DNA from: CAYLNK01 sp964384675
GTDB taxonomy: Bacteria; Acidobacteriota; Thermoanaerobaculia; UBA5066
NCBI GenBank assembly: GCA_964384675.1
Contig: CAYLNK010000158.1
Span: 1-14,252, forward strand
Direction of reading: 5' to 3'
DNA: 14,252 nt
Position numbers and translations under genes: made by a program. Positions 12,927 to 14,252 of the stretch are shown here, in pieces. The notes under the pieces are model-generated. The model had not been told where the DNA came from and ran no database searches. It saw only the letters and a program-made list of their open reading frames with translations. Numbering within the stretch: the stretch's first letter is position 1; every line of letters starts with the position of its first letter.

Positions 12927-14252
12927 ATGGACGTCGGGGCGGCGGTGCCCGACCTCGCCGGTGTCCGAGGCTCGAGCTTCACCGCCGGGCCCCTGCCGCT
13001 CTGCGCGCACTGCGGCCTGCCGGTCGCCGGCCTCCGGCACGCGTCGGGCCCGCTCTACTGCTGCGGCGGATGCGCCCTGGCCCACCGGCTGACCGGCGGT
13101 CCGGCCGGCCACGGCCAGGCCGTGGGCCTCCTGATGTCCGTGGGGATCGGCGCGTTCCTCGCCATGAACGTGATGGCGCTCAGCTTCATCCTCTACTCGG
13201 GACGCGGCGAGGCGGACCGGGCGGCGGGGGAAGCGTGGGTGCGCTGGGCGCTCCTGGCGCTCGCCACGCCGGCGCTCGCGCTCCTCGGCCTGCCGTTCCT
13301 CTCACGAGGCGTCCGGCGGCTGCGCGAGCGGGTGCTGGACGTCGACGCGCTCGTCGTGGTGGGAGTGAGCGCGGCATTCGCGCTCTCGGTCCGATCGGTC
13401 GGCTCCGGACACGGGCCGCTCTACCTCGACACGGCGATGGGGATCCTGCTCTTCGTGACGATCGGCCGCTACCTGGAGGCGGCCTCGCGGGCCCGGACCA
13501 CCGACGCGCTGAAGGCTCTGGTGTCGCGCATCCCGGAGCGCGCGGCGCGCGTCGTGGACGGGCGCGAGGAGGTGGTCGCCGTCGACGCGCTCGTCCCCGG
13601 GGATCTCCTCCGGGTGCGGCCCGGCGAGCGGATCCCGGTCGACGGCGTCGTCACGGACGGCGGCTCGAGCGTCTCCGAGTCGGAGATCACCGGCGAGAGC
13701 GTGCCCTCGTTCAAGGGCGCCGGGGCGCGGGTCTCGGCCTGCACGGTCTGCCTGGACGGTACCCTCCTGGTGCGAGCCGACCGCACGGGCCCGGACACTA
13801 CGGTCGCCCGCCTGGTGAGGCTGGTCGACGAGGCGCGGGCGGGGCGCTACACGCTGGCGCCGCTCGTCGACCGGGTGACGGCGCTCTTCGTGCCCGCGGT
13901 CCTGGTCCTCGCGTCGGCCACGTTCCTGCTCTGGACCCACAGGGCCGGGCCGGGCGTCGGCCTGATGAACGCGCTCTGCGTCCTCCTGATCGCCTGCCCG
14001 TGCGCCATCGGCATCGCGATGCCGCTCGCCTCGACGGCTGCGGTGGGGCGCGCGGCGTCGGCCGGGGTCCTCGTCCGCTCCGGCGCGATCTTCGAGGCGC
14101 TCGCGCGGACCCGTCGCGTCTTCCTCGACAAGACCGGGACCTTGACCACCGGCTCGCTGGAGCCGTCGGGCGTCCGTCCGGCGCCCGGCGTCGCATCCGA
14201 GGAGCTGCTCGCCCTGGCGGCCGCGGCCGAGCGGGGCTCCGAGCACCCCGTC
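12927..14252 (+). CDS. ccoI: CcoI-type Cu+ P1B ATPase, 3' end beyond window
   Basis: The 442 residues present belong to a heavy-metal P1B-type ATPase. Its place in the cluster marks it as CcoI, which exports Cu(I) for the CuB site of CcoN. Seen: an N-terminal Cys domain, CAHC (26-29) and YCCGGC (44-49), like the metal-binding domain typical of CcoI; membrane helices from about 67; the actuator motif ITGESVP (254-260); the CPC metal-transport motif ACPCAIGIAMP (356-366); the phosphorylation motif DKTGT (Asp401); and the start of the nucleotide domain with SEHP (438-441). There is no HMA domain with GMTCXXC between the Cys domain and the first helix. ATG 12927 is the first start after the in-frame stop at 12852, but its ribosome site is weak. 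The gene is truncated by the window edge, not broken. Confidence 0.93.
   Translation, partial: MDVGAAVPDLAGVRGSSFTAGPLPLCAHCGLPVAGLRHASGPLYCCGGCALAHRLTGGPAGHGQAVGLLMSVGIGAFLAMNVMALSFILYSGRGEADRAAGEAWVRWALLALATPALALLGLPFLSRGVRRLRERVLDVDALVVVGVSAAFALSVRSVGSGHGPLYLDTAMGILLFVTIGRYLEAASRARTTDALKALVSRIPERAARVVDGREEVVAVDALVPGDLLRVRPGERIPVDGVVTDGGSSVSESEITGESVPSFKGAGARVSACTVCLDGTLLVRADRTGPDTTVARLVRLVDEARAGRYTLAPLVDRVTALFVPAVLVLASATFLLWTHRAGPGVGLMNALCVLLIACPCAIGIAMPLASTAAVGRAASAGVLVRSGAIFEALARTRRVFLDKTGTLTTGSLEPSGVRPAPGVASEELLALAAAAERGSEHPV

Noticed and set aside
13302..14246. Minus-strand open frame of 314 codons opposite the P-type ATPase
   Set aside because: It is Arg/Asp/His-rich shadow, and the plus strand has TGES, CPC and DKTGT.
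1..14252. Mobile elements, CRISPR arrays, phage genes, tRNA or rRNA genes
   Set aside because: I saw no transposase or integrase motifs, terminal repeats, spaced repeats or RNA gene signatures anywhere in the window.

Overview
The window is very GC-rich bacterial DNA, densely coded, with almost every codon ending in G or C. It suggests a high-GC, menaquinone-using, aerobic or microaerophilic bacterium. Acidobacteriota, Myxococcota or a similar lineage would fit, but that placement is inferred from gene content and is not proven. I see no mobile elements, CRISPR arrays, rRNA or tRNA genes.

Layout. (1) Positions 157-3091, minus strand: a two-gene unit encoding an M14-family zinc carboxypeptidase and an ATP-grasp ligase 19 bp downstream of it. 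(2) Positions 3092-3232: a divergent intergenic region with an AT-rich core. (3) Positions 3233-12844, plus strand: eleven tightly packed genes with gaps of 3-22 bp or short overlaps. They encode a CcoS-like protein, a Rieske protein, a fused cytochrome b, a seven-heme cytochrome c, CcoN, CcoO, a 59-aa CcoS/CcoQ-like protein, a heme-less CcoP-like protein, an FAD/Fe-S oxidoreductase, CcoG and a 59-aa membrane protein. (4) Positions 12845-12926: an 82-bp gap with two hairpins. (5) Position 12927 to the window end: a CcoI-type copper P-type ATPase, cut off by the window edge.

How the genes work together. Region 3 looks like a complete respiratory branch. A menaquinol-oxidising bc-type complex (Rieske, cytochrome b, heptaheme cytochrome) sits directly upstream of a cbb3-type oxygen reductase (CcoN, CcoO and small subunits). 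The oxidase assembly machinery follows: CcoG, known in other bacteria as a Cu(II) reductase, the copper exporter CcoI, and CcoS. Neither a conventional cytochrome c1 nor a diheme CcoP is present. The heptaheme protein may therefore pass electrons straight to CcoO in a bc-cbb3 supercomplex.

The most unusual points are: the heptaheme cytochrome in the c1 position; a CcoP reduced to a heme-free membrane anchor; a GltD-like NAD(P)H/FAD/ferredoxin fusion translationally coupled to ccoG, which could supply electrons for copper reduction; two CcoS-like proteins in one cluster; and several key-residue changes (cytochrome b PEWY to APWY, Rieske loop Tyr to Phe, CcoN FEGP to FQGP, CcoI without an HMA domain).
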